Source of the DNA: Pseudomonadota bacterium
GTDB taxonomy: Bacteria; Pseudomonadota; Gammaproteobacteria; Enterobacterales; Enterobacteriaceae
Assembly (NCBI GenBank): GCA_018261615.1
Contig: JAGTSE010000005.1
Span: 62,001-126,000, forward strand
Direction: 5' to 3'
Length of the DNA: 64,000 bases
A program made the translations under genes and the position numbers. The first letter of the stretch is position 1. Every line of letters begins with the position of its first letter. The notes under the pieces are model-generated. The model ran no database searches, was not told the DNA's origin, and saw nothing but the letters and a program-made list of their open reading frames with translations. This document shows positions 1-11,300 of the stretch, one piece after another.

Positions 1-1
1 A

Positions 2-130
2 CCGCCGCATGTTGAGTATAGTCTGACCCCGCTCGGCGAAGAGGTCAGCGAGAAGGTGGCCGCGCTGGCGGACTGGATAGAACTAAATATTCCGCAGGTG
101 CTGGCGCATCATGCGAAACAGGTGGCGTAG
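2..130 (+). CDS. ytfH: YtfH, HxlR-type regulator (C-terminal end only)
   Basis: Only the last 42 codons and the TAG stop are inside the window. They read PPHVEYSLTPLGEEVSEKVA and continue to an Ala-Asp-Trp-Ile-Glu-Leu segment, the C-terminal wing and dimerisation helix of HxlR/MarR-like winged-helix regulators. The match to the end of E. coli YtfH is close, and YtfH lies next to cpdB there as well. The DNA-binding helices are upstream of the window. Family members are small DNA-binding proteins; no specific target can be read from this fragment. Confidence 0.85.
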   Translation, partial: PPHVEYSLTPLGEEVSEKVAALADWIELNIPQVLAHHAKQVA

Positions 131-156
131 GCCCGGTAAGCATTAGCGCCACCGGG
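131..156. repeat. REP-like palindrome
   Basis: Arms GCCCGGT (131-137) and ACCGGGC (150-156) flank a short loop directly after the ytfH stop codon. This is the form of an enterobacterial REP/BIME unit between convergent genes. There is no T-run, so it is not an intrinsic terminator. Confidence 0.6.
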
Positions 157-220
157 CAAGATGCTGGATGGCGCTGCGCTGATCTGGCTGACAAAAGGGT
201 TTTCCCCCAGACCGGGTTAA

Positions 221-2167
221 TCACGACTTGTTTAAATCGATGCTATAAATCGCAAAGCCGATTTCGTCGTTTCCCACTTTTTGCATCGGATAACGCGCGT
301 TCTGTTTAATAAACGCGGCGGCTTTCTCCGTCGGCGCGGTTTCAAAACGAATATCCAACTTGTGGCTTGTGTGAACCGGAGCCAGTTGCCAGTTGTTATC
401 TGCGGCGGGATGGATTTCCCCGGCGCGCTTCGTTTCATCGCTGATCCACTTTGCCAGCACAGCGCGGTTTTCATCCGGCGAAGCAAAAGCGATATGACTG
501 TCTCCCGTTCCGGCAAACTTACCGCCGTAGGCGCGGTAATTATTGGTGGCGACGAGGAAAACCGCGTTCGGATCGATGGGCTTGCCGTTAAACGTCAGAT
601 CCTTAATACGTTCCGCCTGCGGGTTTATACTCTGGCATTCGCCATCGTAACGTGCAGGCTGCGTCACATCGATCTGGTATTTCACTCCGTCGATAACATC
701 GAAGTTATAGGTGCGAAAACCGTCCCAGTTAATCAGGCTTTGCGGCTTATTGCTGTTGGGATCGATTTGATTAAATTGCCCGGCAGAGCACTCCAGCCAC
801 TCTTTCACCTCTTTACCGGTCGCTTTTACCACCACCAGCGTGTTGGGGTAGAGGTAGAGATCGGCAGCATTACGGAACGTGAGCTGACCTTTTTCTACTT
901 CAACAAAACTGGCCGGATCGTTTTTACGTCCACCCGCTTTAAATGGAGCGGCAGCAGAGAGCACCGGCAGTTTCGCCAGATCCGGATCGCCCTGAATAAA
1001 GCGTTCCACATAGGCTTTTTGCGCGTTATTCACCACCTGTACGGTCGGATCGTCCTGCACCAGCGACAGGTAGCTGTACATGTTGTCGGCCGATTGCCCA
1101 ATTGCCTTACCCACAAAATGACGTGTGGCGTCGTGATCGTGTTTGAGGATCGCTACCAGCTTGCTGTCCTCGCCAACGAGGGCTTTCTTCGCCGCGGCGT
1201 CGTAGATGGGGCGCGCTTCGGCTGTGGATTGTGTTACCTGCCATTTGCCTGAATCGTTGTTCAACACCAGATCGACGACGCCGAGATGATCACCCCACAT
1301 GCCCGGCATCACCGACGGAATACCGTTCAGGGTTCCTTTGCTGATATCTGCGCCTTTGATGGCGACAAAATCTTTACCCGGGAAGACGGCATGAGCGTGA
1401 CCAAACAGAATGGCATCGACACCCGGCACTTCGCTGAGGTAGTAAACGGAGTTTTCCGCCATCGCCTGGTACGGCTCCGCCGACAGCCCGGAGTGTGCCA
1501 CCACGACCACCAGATCGGCACCTTTGGCGCGCATTTCCGGCACGTAGCGTCGCGCGGTTTCGGTGATGTCATTGACCGTCACTTTACCGTTGAGGTTGGT
1601 TTTATCCCACACCATGATCTGCGGCGGCACAAAGCCGATATAACCGATGCGCAGCGTGTGGGTTTTGCCCTCTTTATCCTGCACTGCGGTCTCTTTAATC
1701 AGGTAAGGCGTGAACAGCGGTTTTTTGCTTTTTGCATCGATAATATTGGCATTTACATAAGGGAATTTCGCCCCCGCCAGTGCTTTGTGCAGGTAATCAA
1801 GGCCGTAGTTAAATTCATGGTTGCCGAGGTTACCCACGGTGTAATCAAGGGTATTCATCGCCTTATAGACCGGATGAACTTCTCCTGCTTTAAGCCCCTT
1901 TGCCGCCATATAATCGCCCAGTGGACTGCCCTGGATTAAGTCGCCGTTATCCACCAGCACGCTGTTCTTGGCTTCGCTCCGCGCGGCGTTGATCAGGCTG
2001 GCAGTGCGCACCAGTCCAAATTTTTCCGTCGCGGTATCTTTGTAGTAATCAAAATCCATCATGTTGCTATGCAAATCAGTGGTTTCCAGAATACGTAAAT
2101 CCACCGTTGCAGCCTGCACGCTGGCCGCAATCAGCGTCGCCAGAAGCGTTACACTAAACTTAATCAT
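221..2167 (-). CDS. cpdB: 2',3'-cyclic-nucleotide 2'-phosphodiesterase / 3'-nucleotidase
   Basis: A 648-aa periplasmic bifunctional metallophosphatase. It opens 2',3'-cyclic nucleotides to 3'-nucleotides and then removes the 3'-phosphate, so RNA breakdown products can be taken up as nucleosides. An N-terminal signal peptide ends near SVQA-ATVD. The metallophosphatase motifs appear in order: TTDLHSN near residue 30, [10 protein letters not shown] near 75, GNHEFNYG near 115, VVAHSG near 225 and GHAHAVFPG near 257. A 5'-nucleotidase C-terminal domain fills about residues 360-560. Length matches E. coli CpdB (647 aa). It is divergent from cysQ across a 191-nt promoter region, as in E. coli. Confidence 0.97.
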   Translation of the reverse strand: MIKFSVTLLATLIAASVQAATVDLRILETTDLHSNMMDFDYYKDTATEKFGLVRTASLINAARSEAKNSVLVDNGDLIQGSPLGDYMAAKGLKAGEVHPVYKAMNTLDYTVGNLGNHEFNYGLDYLHKALAGAKFPYVNANIIDAKSKKPLFTPYLIKETAVQDKEGKTHTLRIGYIGFVPPQIMVWDKTNLNGKVTVNDITETARRYVPEMRAKGADLVVVVAHSGLSAEPYQAMAENSVYYLSEVPGVDAILFGHAHAVFPGKDFVAIKGADISKGTLNGIPSVMPGMWGDHLGVVDLVLNNDSGKWQVTQSTAEARPIYDAAAKKALVGEDSKLVAILKHDHDATRHFVGKAIGQSADNMYSYLSLVQDDPTVQVVNNAQKAYVERFIQGDPDLAKLPVLSAAAPFKAGGRKNDPASFVEVEKGQLTFRNAADLYLYPNTLVVVKATGKEVKEWLECSAGQFNQIDPNSNKPQSLINWDGFRTYNFDVIDGVKYQIDVTQPARYDGECQSINPQAERIKDLTFNGKPIDPNAVFLVATNNYRAYGGKFAGTGDSHIAFASPDENRAVLAKWISDETKRAGEIHPAADNNWQLAPVHTSHKLDIRFETAPTEKAAAFIKQNARYPMQKVGNDEIGFAIYSIDLNKS

Positions 2168-2358
2168 CAGAGGTATCCTTTTTTTGATCTAAGCCACAAA
2201 AGAAATTGTTATGTACATTTTGTTGCTTACAGAACTGTGAATACTGACATAAAAGTGAGCAGAGAAAACGCAATCGCTATCACAGATGGCAGATTCCAAC
2301 GCAATGCGATATAAGTAAAACAACGAGTTACAAACCACTGAACAGATAAGAGGTGGAT

Positions 2359-3099
2359 ATGTTAGATGCAATTTGCCAACTCGCGCGGGAAGCGGGTGAC
2401 GCCATTATGCAGGTGTATGATGGTCACAAACCGATGGAGGTCACCAGCAAAGTGGATGACTCCCCGGTGACTGCCGCAGATATTGCGGCCCATGGCGTGA
2501 TTGTGCGCGGTCTGCAGGCGCTGACACCGGATATTCCGGTGCTCTCGGAAGAGGATCCGCCCGCGTGGGAAATTCGCCAGACATGGGGACGCTACTGGCT
2601 GGTGGATCCGCTAGACGGTACCAAAGAGTTTATCAAGCGTAACGGCGAGTTCACTGTTAATATCGCCCTGATTGACAAGGGAAAACCTGTGCTGGGCGTA
2701 GTCTACGCGCCGGTGCTGAAAGTGATGTACTCTGCCGATGAAGGCAAAGCGTGGAAGGAAGAAGCGGGACATCACCAGCAGATTCAGGTGCGCAATGCGC
2801 GTCCGCCTCTGGTCGTTGTGAGCCGCTCCCACGCCGATGATGAACTGAAAGAGTATTTGCAGCAGCTAGACGAACATCAAACCACGGCGATTGGTTCATC
2901 GCTGAAGTTCTGCCTGGTTGCAGAGGGGAAAGCGCAGCTCTATCCGCGTTTCGGGCCGACCAGCGTCTGGGATACGGCGGCAGGGCATGCTATTGCGGTA
3001 GCTGCCGGGGCGCATGTTCACGACTGGCAGGGGCGTACATTGGATTACACCCCGCGTGAATCTTTCCTCAACCCCGGCTTTCGGGTTTCTATTTACTGA
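2359..3099 (+). CDS. cysQ: 3'(2'),5'-bisphosphate nucleotidase CysQ
   Basis: A 246-aa inositol-monophosphatase-superfamily enzyme that hydrolyses 3'-phosphoadenosine 5'-phosphate, a by-product of sulfate assimilation, to AMP. The metal-binding motifs are visible: LSEEDP near residue 65, [12 protein letters not shown] near 85 and [10 protein letters not shown] near 205. The ATG at 2359 is chosen over the GTG two codons upstream because it gives the E. coli N-terminus (MLD...QLAR) and has an AAGAGG ribosome site at good distance. It is divergent from cpdB, and its 3' end overlaps the convergent ytfJ by 11 nt. Confidence 0.97.
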   Translation: MLDAICQLAREAGDAIMQVYDGHKPMEVTSKVDDSPVTAADIAAHGVIVRGLQALTPDIPVLSEEDPPAWEIRQTWGRYWLVDPLDGTKEFIKRNGEFTVNIALIDKGKPVLGVVYAPVLKVMYSADEGKAWKEEAGHHQQIQVRNARPPLVVVSRSHADDELKEYLQQLDEHQTTAIGSSLKFCLVAEGKAQLYPRFGPTSVWDTAAGHAIAVAAGAHVHDWQGRTLDYTPRESFLNPGFRVSIY

Positions 3100-3646
3100 G
3101 TAACTTGTGCAGCAGGTCTATCACCTGCTGCACCTCTTGCTGGCTCAACTCACCGTCTTTAGCAAACTGCACGCGGCCTTCTTTATCCAGCACGATGATC
3201 GCGGAACTCTCTTCTTCCAGTTGCCATGCTTTGCGCGTCACGCCTTCGCTATCCACAATAAATTGCGACCACGGATAGAGCTTCTTGTTGCTCTCAATAC
3301 TGCTGCGTACAAATATGGCGCTGCCCAGAATGGCATCATCGGTGTTGACGATGGTGGTGGTCTGATAGCGGTCATGGGGCAGATTTGCGGCTTTTATCGC
3401 TTCAATCAGCCAGGCATTCTTCTCTTTAGCGGAGGTGCGACCAGCAATATGCTGTACAACCCGCACTTTGCCTGGAAGCTGGGCGCTGTTCCAATTTTTA
3501 TAACTAAACTTGTCATTATCAAGAATCAACTCCCCTCTGTCGGCAATGCCCACAGGCGGCACGCGCTGATTGATTTCGAAGTTATGGGCCGAAGCCATCA
3601 GCGGCAGTAACAGGCATGTCGCTGCCAGGATAGAACGTAGGGTCAT
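3089..3646 (-). CDS. ytfJ: YtfJ family periplasmic thioredoxin-fold protein
   Basis: A 185-aa protein of the YtfJ family, function unknown. A signal peptide ([20 protein letters not shown]) directs it to the periplasm. The rest resembles a thioredoxin/peroxiredoxin-like fold, with a conserved block around [13 protein letters not shown] and a strand [17 protein letters not shown], but without a CXXC active site, so classical disulfide chemistry is not expected. It is convergent with cysQ and its stop lies inside the last codons of cysQ. No terminator hairpin was found at this junction. Same neighbours as in E. coli. Confidence 0.93.
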   Translation of the reverse strand: MTLRSILAATCLLLPLMASAHNFEINQRVPPVGIADRGELILDNDKFSYKNWNSAQLPGKVRVVQHIAGRTSAKEKNAWLIEAIKAANLPHDRYQTTTIVNTDDAILGSAIFVRSSIESNKKLYPWSQFIVDSEGVTRKAWQLEEESSAIIVLDKEGRVQFAKDGELSQQEVQQVIDLLHKLLSK

Positions 3647-3971
3647 GGTGTTTCCTTATCGTTATGCAGGTGATCCGACCACTTGAATTACGGTTTTAAT
3701 CATAAGTGCGATCTATATGTTTTTCCCGCAAGCAGGGTGCCAGTTTGCGGGCGGACGCACATATCTGTGAAAAAATGTGGCTTTATACTGCGTGGATTAA
3801 GGGACTGAAAAGAATATTCTGAATAATTGTCATCAAAAGGTAAATAAAGGTATTCACACTACGTATGAGTGAGGTTCTGAACTATAGTGATTGAGCATTA
3901 AAATTTGCGCTCACCAACGCTGGTCCGATTGTGGAACCGCAAGGGCGTAATGCTTTACAGGAGAAACAAGA
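3647..3971. other. Intergenic region upstream of ytfJ and ytfK
   Basis: About 325 nt between the divergent ytfJ and ytfK genes. It is AT-rich toward ytfK and must hold both promoters. A TTGTCAT-like motif near 3830 weakly recalls one half of a PhoB box, which would fit the known phosphate-starvation link of ytfK in E. coli, but the match is too poor to annotate. No ORF, repeat or clear hairpin is seen. Confidence 0.5.
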
Positions 3972-4178
3972 ATGAAAATTTTCCAGCGTTACAACCCACT
4001 TCAGGTGGCTAAGTACGTAAAAATCCTGTTCCGTGGACGGTTGTATATCAAGGACGTTGGCGCTTTCGAGTTCGACAAGGGGAAGATCCTTATCCCGAAA
4101 GTGAAGGACAAACAGCATCTGTCTGTGATGTCCGAAGTCAACCGTCAGGTTATGCGTCTGCAAACAGAGATGGCTTAA
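3972..4178 (+). CDS. ytfK: YtfK, SpoT-linked stress protein (DUF1107)
   Basis: A 68-aa basic protein nearly identical to E. coli YtfK. In E. coli this family interacts with SpoT and pushes it toward (p)ppGpp synthesis during phosphate or fatty-acid starvation (established knowledge). The sequence is compact, with a [23 protein letters not shown] core. An AGGAG ribosome site eight bases before the ATG fixes the start. It is monocistronic and convergent with ytfL. Confidence 0.95.
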   Translation: MKIFQRYNPLQVAKYVKILFRGRLYIKDVGAFEFDKGKILIPKVKDKQHLSVMSEVNRQVMRLQTEMA

Positions 4179-4212
4179 CCAACCCGTTGTGCTATGCAGT
4201 AGTTTAAGTACT

Positions 4213-4238
4213 AAAAAAAACGGCCCCGCAGGGGCCGT
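4213..4238 (-). terminator. Intrinsic terminator of ytfL
   Basis: Perfect arms ACGGCCCC (4220-4227) and GGGGCCGT (4231-4238) with a 3-nt loop. On the minus strand they are followed by eight T residues (the A-run at 4213-4220). The polarity serves ytfL; on the plus strand no T-run follows, so ytfK may stop here less efficiently. Confidence 0.9.
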
Positions 4239-4256
4239 TGGCATTTCAGCCAGCGA

Positions 4257-5594
4257 TTACGCCGCGCCTTTATCTTCTGCGTCGGGCAGCTTCGGCGTCA
4301 GCAGTGTCGCGCGGGTGTCAATACGGGTAACCAGCAGCTGATCGATGCGATAGTTATCGATATCCACCACCTCAAACTTGTAGCCGGAGAATTTTACCGC
4401 ATCGGTGCGCTTGGGGATCTTACGCAGCATAAACATCATAAAACCGCCGATGGTTTCATAGTTGCCGGACTGCGGAAATTCATCGATATCCAGCACACGC
4501 ATCACGTCATCAATCGGCGTGCCGCCATCTATCAGCCATGAGTTCTCATCACGGGCGACAATCATCTCTTCCAGCCCCTGGCCGATCAGATCGCCCATCA
4601 GCGTGGTCATCACGTCATTAAGAGTGATAACCCCGACCACCAGCGCGTATTCGTTCATGATCACCGCGAAGTCTTCACCGGCGGTTTTGAAACTTTCCAG
4701 CGCTTCCGAGAGAGTTAAGGTGTCCGGCACTATCAGTGTGTTGCGGATCTGCACGCCGCTGTTCAGCGCCATGCTTTGATTCGCCAGCACGCGGTTGAGC
4801 AAATCTTTGGAATCGACATAGCCGACGATGTGGTCGATATCATCCTTACAGACCAGAAACTTGGAATGCGGATGTTCAGAGACTTTGTTTTTCAGGCTCT
4901 GCTCATCTTCATGCAGATCGAACCAAATCACGTTCTCGCGCGAGGTCATTGACGACGGCACGGTGCGTGACTCCAGCTCAAACACGTTCTCAATCAACTC
5001 ATGTTCCTGCTTACGCAGCACCCCGGCTAAGGCACCGGCTTCCACAACGGCATAAATATCATCGGAAGTGATGTCGTCTTTGCGCGCCATCGGCAGTTTG
5101 AAAATGCGGAAGATGACGTTGGCCAGGCCGTTGAAGAACCAGACCAGCGGGCGGAAAACGAACAAACAGAAGCGCATCGGGTTGATGATACGCAAAGCCA
5201 CGGCTTCGGGCGCAATCATACCGATGCGTTTCGGTGTCAGGTCGGCGAACAGAATAAACAGCCCGGTCACCAGTGAGAAGGAGATAATAAAGCTGAGCTG
5301 TTCGGCCAGCTCGGGGGAAGCTATGTTGATCAACATGCTGTGAAAAACGGGAGAGAAGGCTGCATCGCCGACGATACCGCCAAGAATGGCGACGGCGTTA
5401 AGGCCAATTTGCACCACCGTAAAGAAAGTGCCAGGCGTTTCCTGCATTTTCAGAATGCGTTGCGCGTTGATGTTGCCTTCATCGGCAAGCAGTTTGAGCT
5501 TAATTTTTCGCGATGCGGCGAGTGAGATCTCTGACAACGAGAAAAACGCACTTACCGCGATCAGACAGAGTATGACTAAGATGCTGTTTAACAT
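4257..5594 (-). CDS. ytfL: CNNM/CorC-type membrane protein YtfL (PaeA, polyamine export)
   Basis: A 445-aa inner-membrane protein. Residues 1 to about 190 form the DUF21/CNNM transmembrane domain (three hydrophobic spans, with GLNAVAILGGIVGD and FADLTPKRIG conserved). A CBS pair follows at about 205-330, and a CorC/HlyC-type C-terminal domain at about 345-425. The Salmonella orthologue PaeA has been linked to cadaverine/putrescine export, which protects stationary-phase cells; older annotation as a haemolysin is not supported. It is transcribed alone between ytfK and msrA and has its own terminator. Length matches the family. Confidence 0.93.
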   Translation of the reverse strand: MLNSILVILCLIAVSAFFSLSEISLAASRKIKLKLLADEGNINAQRILKMQETPGTFFTVVQIGLNAVAILGGIVGDAAFSPVFHSMLINIASPELAEQLSFIISFSLVTGLFILFADLTPKRIGMIAPEAVALRIINPMRFCLFVFRPLVWFFNGLANVIFRIFKLPMARKDDITSDDIYAVVEAGALAGVLRKQEHELIENVFELESRTVPSSMTSRENVIWFDLHEDEQSLKNKVSEHPHSKFLVCKDDIDHIVGYVDSKDLLNRVLANQSMALNSGVQIRNTLIVPDTLTLSEALESFKTAGEDFAVIMNEYALVVGVITLNDVMTTLMGDLIGQGLEEMIVARDENSWLIDGGTPIDDVMRVLDIDEFPQSGNYETIGGFMMFMLRKIPKRTDAVKFSGYKFEVVDIDNYRIDQLLVTRIDTRATLLTPKLPDAEDKGAA

Positions 5595-5773
5595 AATTTA
5601 TCCAGCTATTAACCGGATCCTCGGAAGGGGTTTTGAATATCCATGTGGTAAACACAATGAAAGCCGACCCGAAGCGGTGAGCCGGCAATTTCGAGGGGTA
5701 GTATAGCGTAAGCCCGTCACAAGCTGCCAGAGACTTAATTTTCGCCGAAATGCGTGAGAGTTCCCTTACTATT

Positions 5774-6418
5774 TTACGGGTTAAGCTGCGGCGGTAAACA
5801 AACCCCAATCCCACCGATACCGCAGTAGCCATGCGGGTTTTTATACAGATACTGTTGGTGCTCATCTTCCGCGTAGTAGAACGGCGTTGCGGATTTGATC
5901 TCAGTGGTGACGGTACGCGCATCTCCGGCGCTGCGCATGGCCGCCTGGAAGCGTTCAAGGCTGGCGCGCGCGGCGGCGTTTTGCTCCGGTGTTAGCGGGT
6001 AGATCGCTGAGCGGTACTGAGTGCCGAGATCGTTACCCTGACGCATTCCTTGCGCCGGATCGTGGTTTTCCCAGAACACCTGCAACAACTGCTCGTAACT
6101 CATCACTTTTGGGTCATATACCACGCGCACGGCTTCGGCATGGCCGGTCTGTCCGGTACACACTTCGCGGTAGGTCGGGTTTGGCGTATAGCCGCCGGTG
6201 TAGCCCGCAGCGGTGCTGTAGACGCCCGGCAACTGCCAGAACAGGCGCTCTACGCCCCAGAAACAGCCCATAGCAAACAGCGCAATCTCCATACCTTCCG
6301 GAATATGGCTCATTGAATGCTCGTTAACAGCGTGTAAACTGGCGACAGGCATGGGTGTATTGCGTCCGGGCAATGCTTCTGATTGAGAAACAAGGTCTTT
6401 TTTATCGGAAAAGCTCAC
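5774..6418 (-). CDS. msrA: Peptide methionine-(S)-S-oxide reductase MsrA
   Basis: A 214-aa cytosolic repair enzyme that reduces the S-epimer of methionine sulfoxide in proteins and free amino acid, recycled by thioredoxin. The catalytic GCFWG motif is at residues 51-55 (Cys52 nucleophile). The C-terminal [11 protein letters not shown] segment carries the two resolving cysteines. The N-terminal extension of about 40 residues is the usual enterobacterial form (E. coli 212 aa). Divergent from tamA, with about 240 nt between the start codons. Confidence 0.97.
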   Translation of the reverse strand: MSFSDKKDLVSQSEALPGRNTPMPVASLHAVNEHSMSHIPEGMEIALFAMGCFWGVERLFWQLPGVYSTAAGYTGGYTPNPTYREVCTGQTGHAEAVRVVYDPKVMSYEQLLQVFWENHDPAQGMRQGNDLGTQYRSAIYPLTPEQNAAARASLERFQAAMRSAGDARTVTTEIKSATPFYYAEDEHQQYLYKNPHGYCGIGGIGVCLPPQLNP

Positions 6419-6661
6419 GGTGATACCTCCCGGCGAGAGTAATTACGGTTAGGGTTGTGTTGCGGCGTGTGTTTTAACACAATAAACATCACAAATCAGG
6501 CTAGATTTAAACATAAGAAATTTTGGGCTAGCCGTCCGTTTTTCAACCTGCATAGCGGGTTTTTATCAGCCTGTATTCTGTATAAAAGCCGACCAGGCTC
6601 AGCGCGGAGTTGCGCTTACGTTTCCTTCCAGAGGTGGGAACAAGGATATTCAGGAGAGAAC

Positions 6662-8395
6662 GTGCCAAAGATCCGTCTTTTGTGTTTTGCTGGCTTGTTG
6701 CTGGCAAGTGAAATGGCTTTTGCCGCGAATGTACGATTACAACTGGAGGGATTAACGGGCGAACTACAAAAAAATGTGCGCGCTCAGTTGTCCACTATCC
6801 AGAGTGACGAAGTGACGCCGGATCGGCGTTTTCAGGCACGCGTTGATGATGCTATCCGCGAAGGGTTGAAAGCCTTAGGCTACTACGAACCTACCATTGA
6901 TTTCGAACTGCAGCCACCGCCGGCAAAAGGGCGTCAGGTATTGATTGCTCGCGTCTCTGCGGGAGAACCGGTGTTGATTGGCGGTACCAGTGTGATCCTG
7001 CGCGGCGGCGCACGCGACGACAGCGATTACCTGGCGCTGCTCAAAAAGCGTCCTGCCATCGGCACCGTGCTGCACCATAACGATTACGACAATTTCATAA
7101 AATCCCTTACCAATATAGCGCTGCGCAAAGGCTACTTTGACAGTCAGTTCACGAAAAGGCAGCTTGGCGTCTCGCTCGCTCGCCACCTGGCCTTCTGGGA
7201 TATCGACTACGACAGCGGCCAGCGTTACCGCTTTGGTGCGGTGACCTTTGAAGGTTCGCAAATACGCGACGAATATCTGCAAAACCTCGTGCCGTTTCAT
7301 GAAGGAGATTACTACCAGACCAAGGATCTGGCGGAGCTGAATCGTCGCCTTTCCGCTACCGGCTGGTTTAAATCTGTTGTGGTTGCTCCTGAGTTTGATA
7401 AAGCGCGTAAGACCAAAGTGTTGCCGCTGAAAGGCGTGGTGTCGCCACGTGCGGAAAACACTATCGAAACGGGTGTTGGCTATTCCACCGATGTCGGGCC
7501 GCGCGTTAAAGCGACATGGAAAAGGCCGTGGATGAACTCTTACGGCCACAGTCTGACCACCAGCATGAGCGTCTCGGCACCTGAACAACAGCTTGATTTC
7601 AGCTATAAGATGCCGCTGCTGAAAAACCCGCTGGAGCAATATTATCTGGTACAGGGTGGCTTTAAGCGTACCGATCTGAACGATACTGAAGCGGATTCCA
7701 CCACGCTTGCACTCTCGCGCTATTGGGATCTCTCCAGCGGCTGGCAGCGGGCGATTAACCTGCGCTGGAGCCTCGACCACTTTACTCAGGCCAGCGTCAC
7801 CAACACCACCATGCTGCTCTATCCCGGCGTGATGATAAGCCGAACCCGCGCGCGCGGCGGCCTGATGCCGACCTGGGGCGACTCGCAACGCTACTCAGTC
7901 GATTACTCCAACACCGCCTGGGGATCGGATGTCGATTTCCTCGTGATGCAGGCGCAAAACGTCTGGATCCGCACTCTTTACGATCGTCACCGCTTTGTGG
8001 CGCGCGGCAATCTCGGCTGGATCGAAACCGGTGATTTCAACCGCGTACCGCCGGATCTGCGCTTCTTCGCCGGGGGCGATCGCAGTATTCGCGGTTACAA
8101 ATACAAATCCATCGCGCCGAAAGATAATGACGGCAAGCTGATCGGGGCATCTAAACTGGCGACCGGATCGCTGGAGTATCAGTACAACGTGACCGGGAAA
8201 TGGTGGGGCGCCGTATTTGTTGACAGCGGCGAAGCGGTCAGCGACATCCGGCGCAGCAATTTTAAAACCGGGACCGGCGTTGGCGTGCGCTGGGAATCGC
8301 CGGTCGGGCCTGTCAAGCTCGATTTCGCCGTACCGGTCGGCGACAAAAGTGAACACGGGTTACAGTTTTACATTGGTTTGGGGCCAGAGTTATGA
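6662..8395 (+). CDS. tamA: TamA, outer-membrane subunit of the TAM complex
   Basis: A 577-aa Omp85-family protein. A signal peptide ends at AFA-ANVRLQ, followed by three POTRA domains (about 22-265) and a 16-strand barrel whose L6 motif [15 protein letters not shown] is visible near residue 465. The reading frame is open further upstream, but the GTG at 6662 is chosen: it has an AGGAGA ribosome site, starts right at the signal peptide and gives exactly the E. coli length. TamA pairs with TamB to move autotransporters and/or phospholipids across the periplasm. The stop overlaps tamB as ATGA, indicating translational coupling. Confidence 0.96.
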   Translation: MPKIRLLCFAGLLLASEMAFAANVRLQLEGLTGELQKNVRAQLSTIQSDEVTPDRRFQARVDDAIREGLKALGYYEPTIDFELQPPPAKGRQVLIARVSAGEPVLIGGTSVILRGGARDDSDYLALLKKRPAIGTVLHHNDYDNFIKSLTNIALRKGYFDSQFTKRQLGVSLARHLAFWDIDYDSGQRYRFGAVTFEGSQIRDEYLQNLVPFHEGDYYQTKDLAELNRRLSATGWFKSVVVAPEFDKARKTKVLPLKGVVSPRAENTIETGVGYSTDVGPRVKATWKRPWMNSYGHSLTTSMSVSAPEQQLDFSYKMPLLKNPLEQYYLVQGGFKRTDLNDTEADSTTLALSRYWDLSSGWQRAINLRWSLDHFTQASVTNTTMLLYPGVMISRTRARGGLMPTWGDSQRYSVDYSNTAWGSDVDFLVMQAQNVWIRTLYDRHRFVARGNLGWIETGDFNRVPPDLRFFAGGDRSIRGYKYKSIAPKDNDGKLIGASKLATGSLEYQYNVTGKWWGAVFVDSGEAVSDIRRSNFKTGTGVGVRWESPVGPVKLDFAVPVGDKSEHGLQFYIGLGPEL

Positions 8396-11300
8396 GTTTA
8401 TGGAAGAAAATCAGCCTCGGCGTACTGGTGCTCATCCTGCTGCTGCTGGCAACTGTTGCCTTTCTGGTGGGCACCACCAGTGGGCTGCATCTGCTGTTTA
8501 ACGCAGCAAACCGCTGGGTGCCGGGGCTGGAAATCGGCCAGGTTACTGGCGGCTGGCGCGATCTGACGCTGAAAAATCTGCGCTATACGCAGCCAGGCGT
8601 CGCGGTTAATGCCGGGGAGATCCACCTTGCGCTCAAACTTGGTTGCCTGAGTAACAGTAGCGTGTGCGTCAACGATCTGTCGCTGAAAGAGATTAGCGTC
8701 GCCATCGACAGCAAACAAATGCCGCAGAGCGCACCCGTACAGGAAGAGGAGAGCGGGCCGCTGAATCTCTCCACGCCCTATCCGATTACCTTAAGCCGGG
8801 TGGCGCTGAACAATGTAAATATCAAAATCGATGGCACCACGGTATCGGTGATGGATTTCAGCACCGGGCTGAACTGGCAAGAAAAGAACCTGACACTGAC
8901 GCCGACATCGCTGAAAGGGCTGTTGATCGCGCTGCCGAAAGCGGCCAATGTCGCGCAAAAAGAGGTGGTGGATCCGAAGATCCAGCCGCCGCAGGAAAAA
9001 CCGCTGGGCGAAACGCTGAAAGCACTGTTTGACAAACCGCTGCTGCCGGAAATGACCGATGTGCATCTGCCGCTGAACCTCAATATTGAGGAGTTCCGTG
9101 GCGAACAGTTGCGCCTAACCGGCGACACCGATCTTCTGGTCAGCAGCCTGCTGTTGAAAGTCAGCAGCATCGACGGACAGATGAAGCTTGATGCGTTGGA
9201 TATTGACTCCAGCCAGGGGACGGTAAACGCCACCGGCAGTGCACAACTGCGTGATAACTGGCCGGTAGATATCACGCTCAACAGCACGCTGAATATCGAT
9301 CCGCTGAAGGGCGAGAAGGTGAAGCTGAAAGTTGGCGGCGAAATGCGTAAGCAGCTTGAGTTTGGCGTGAATCTCTCCGGCCCGGTTGATATGGTCTTAC
9401 GGGGGCAAACGCAGCTGGCTGAAGCAGGATTGCCACTCAATCTTGAGTTGACGAGCCAGCAGCTTTACTGGCCGTTTACCGGGACAAAACAGTTCCAGGC
9501 GGGCGATACCAGGCTGATCTTTTCCGGCAAAATGACCGATTACGCGCTGTCGTTTCGCACGGCGGTGAAAGGGCAGGATATTCCCCCGGCGACCGTCACG
9601 CTGGATGGTAAAGGTAACGCGCAGCAGATCAATCTTGATAAGTTGACCGTCGCCGCGCTGGAGGGGAAAACCGAGCTGAAAGCGCTGATCGACTGGCAGC
9701 AGGCGATTAGCTGGCACGGCGAACTGACGCTTAACGGTATTGATACGACAAAAGCTTTCCCCGAGTGGCCATCAAAACTGAATGGCCTGATTAAAACCCG
9801 TGGCAGCCTGTACGGCGGTAGCTGGCAGATGGATGTGCCGGAGCTGAAGCTCAGCGGCAACGTGAAGCAAAACAAAGTGAGCGTTGACGGGCAACTGAAG
9901 GGCAACAGCTATTTGCAGTGGACTATCCCGGGCCTGCATCTGGCGCTGGGGAAAAACAGCGCGGATATCAAAGGTGAGCTGGGGGTTAAGGATTTGAACC
10001 TCGATGCTAACATTGATGCGCCGGGGCTGAATAATGCGTTACCGGGTCTCGGCGGAACGGCGAAAGGCGTGGTGAAAGTGCGCGGTACGGTTGATGCGCC
10101 ACAGGCGCTGGTGGACATTACCGCCAATGCGCTGCGCTGGCAGGAGCTATCTGTCGACCGCGTTCGTGTTGAAGGGGATGTTACGTCCAGCGATCAGATT
10201 GCCGGGAAACTCAACGCGCGCATTGAACGTATCACCCAGCCGGGTGTGAGCCTCAGCCTGGTGACGCTGAATGCCGACGGCAACGAAAAGCAGCATAAGT
10301 TGCAGTTGCGCGTGCAGGGTGAGCCGGTCTCCGGGCAGTTGAATCTAGCCGGGAGCTTCGATCGCCAGCAGCAGCGCTGGAAAGGGACGCTGAGTGATAC
10401 CCGCTTTGCCACGCCAGTTGGCCCGTGGTCGATCAACCGGCCAATTACCCTCGATTACCGTAATCTGGAACAGAAAATCGCCATTGGCCCGCACTGCTGG
10501 CTGAACCCTAATGCTGAACTGTGCGTACCACAGACCATTGATGCAGGTGCTACAGGACGCGCGGTAGTGAATCTGAATCGCTTCGATCTGGCGATGCTCA
10601 AACCGTTTATGCCGGATACCACGAAGGCCAGCGGCGTATTCAGCGGTAAGGCCGATGTGAGCTGGGACACCACAAAAGAGGGCCTGCCGCAGGGCGAGGT
10701 GACACTTTCCGGGCACGGTGTGAAGGTTACTCAGGAAGTGAATGGTGCGCCGTTACCGTTGGCGTTCGATACCCTGAACCTGAATGCGCAGCTTCGTAAC
10801 AATCGTGCCGATCTCGGCTGGCTGATTCGCCTGACTAACAACGGCCAGTTTGATGGTCAGCTACAGATTACCGATCCACAGAGAAGACGTAACCTGGGCG
10901 GCAATGTGAACATCCGTAACTTCTCGCTGGCGATAGCCAACGCCATCTTTAGCCGCGGCGAGAAAGCCACAGGGACGCTAAACGCCAACCTGCGGCTGGC
11001 GGGCGATGCACAAAGCCCGCAATTGTTCGGGCAACTAGAGTTGAACGGGCTGAATGTAGAGGGCAACTTTATGCCGTTTGACATGCAGCCCAGTCAGTTG
11101 GCGATCAATTTCAACGGTATGAGTTCGACGTTGCAGGGCGTGGTGCGTACCGGGCAGGGGCAGATCAACCTCAGCGGGGATGCTGACTGGCGGCAACTGG
11201 ATAACTGGCGCGCGCGCGTGGCGGCGAAAGGCAGTAAAGTGCGCATTACTGTGCCGCCGATGGTGCGGCTGGATGTCTCGCCGGATGTAGTATTTGAAGC

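Noticed and set aside
281..1939. Two long plus-strand open frames opposite cpdB
   Set aside because: Shadow frames of cpdB with no domain signal.
3800..3900. PhoB box upstream of ytfK
   Set aside because: Only one weak TTGTCAT half-site was seen.
6875..7888. A 337-codon minus-strand open frame
   Set aside because: Antisense to tamA, no recognisable motif and no ribosome site.
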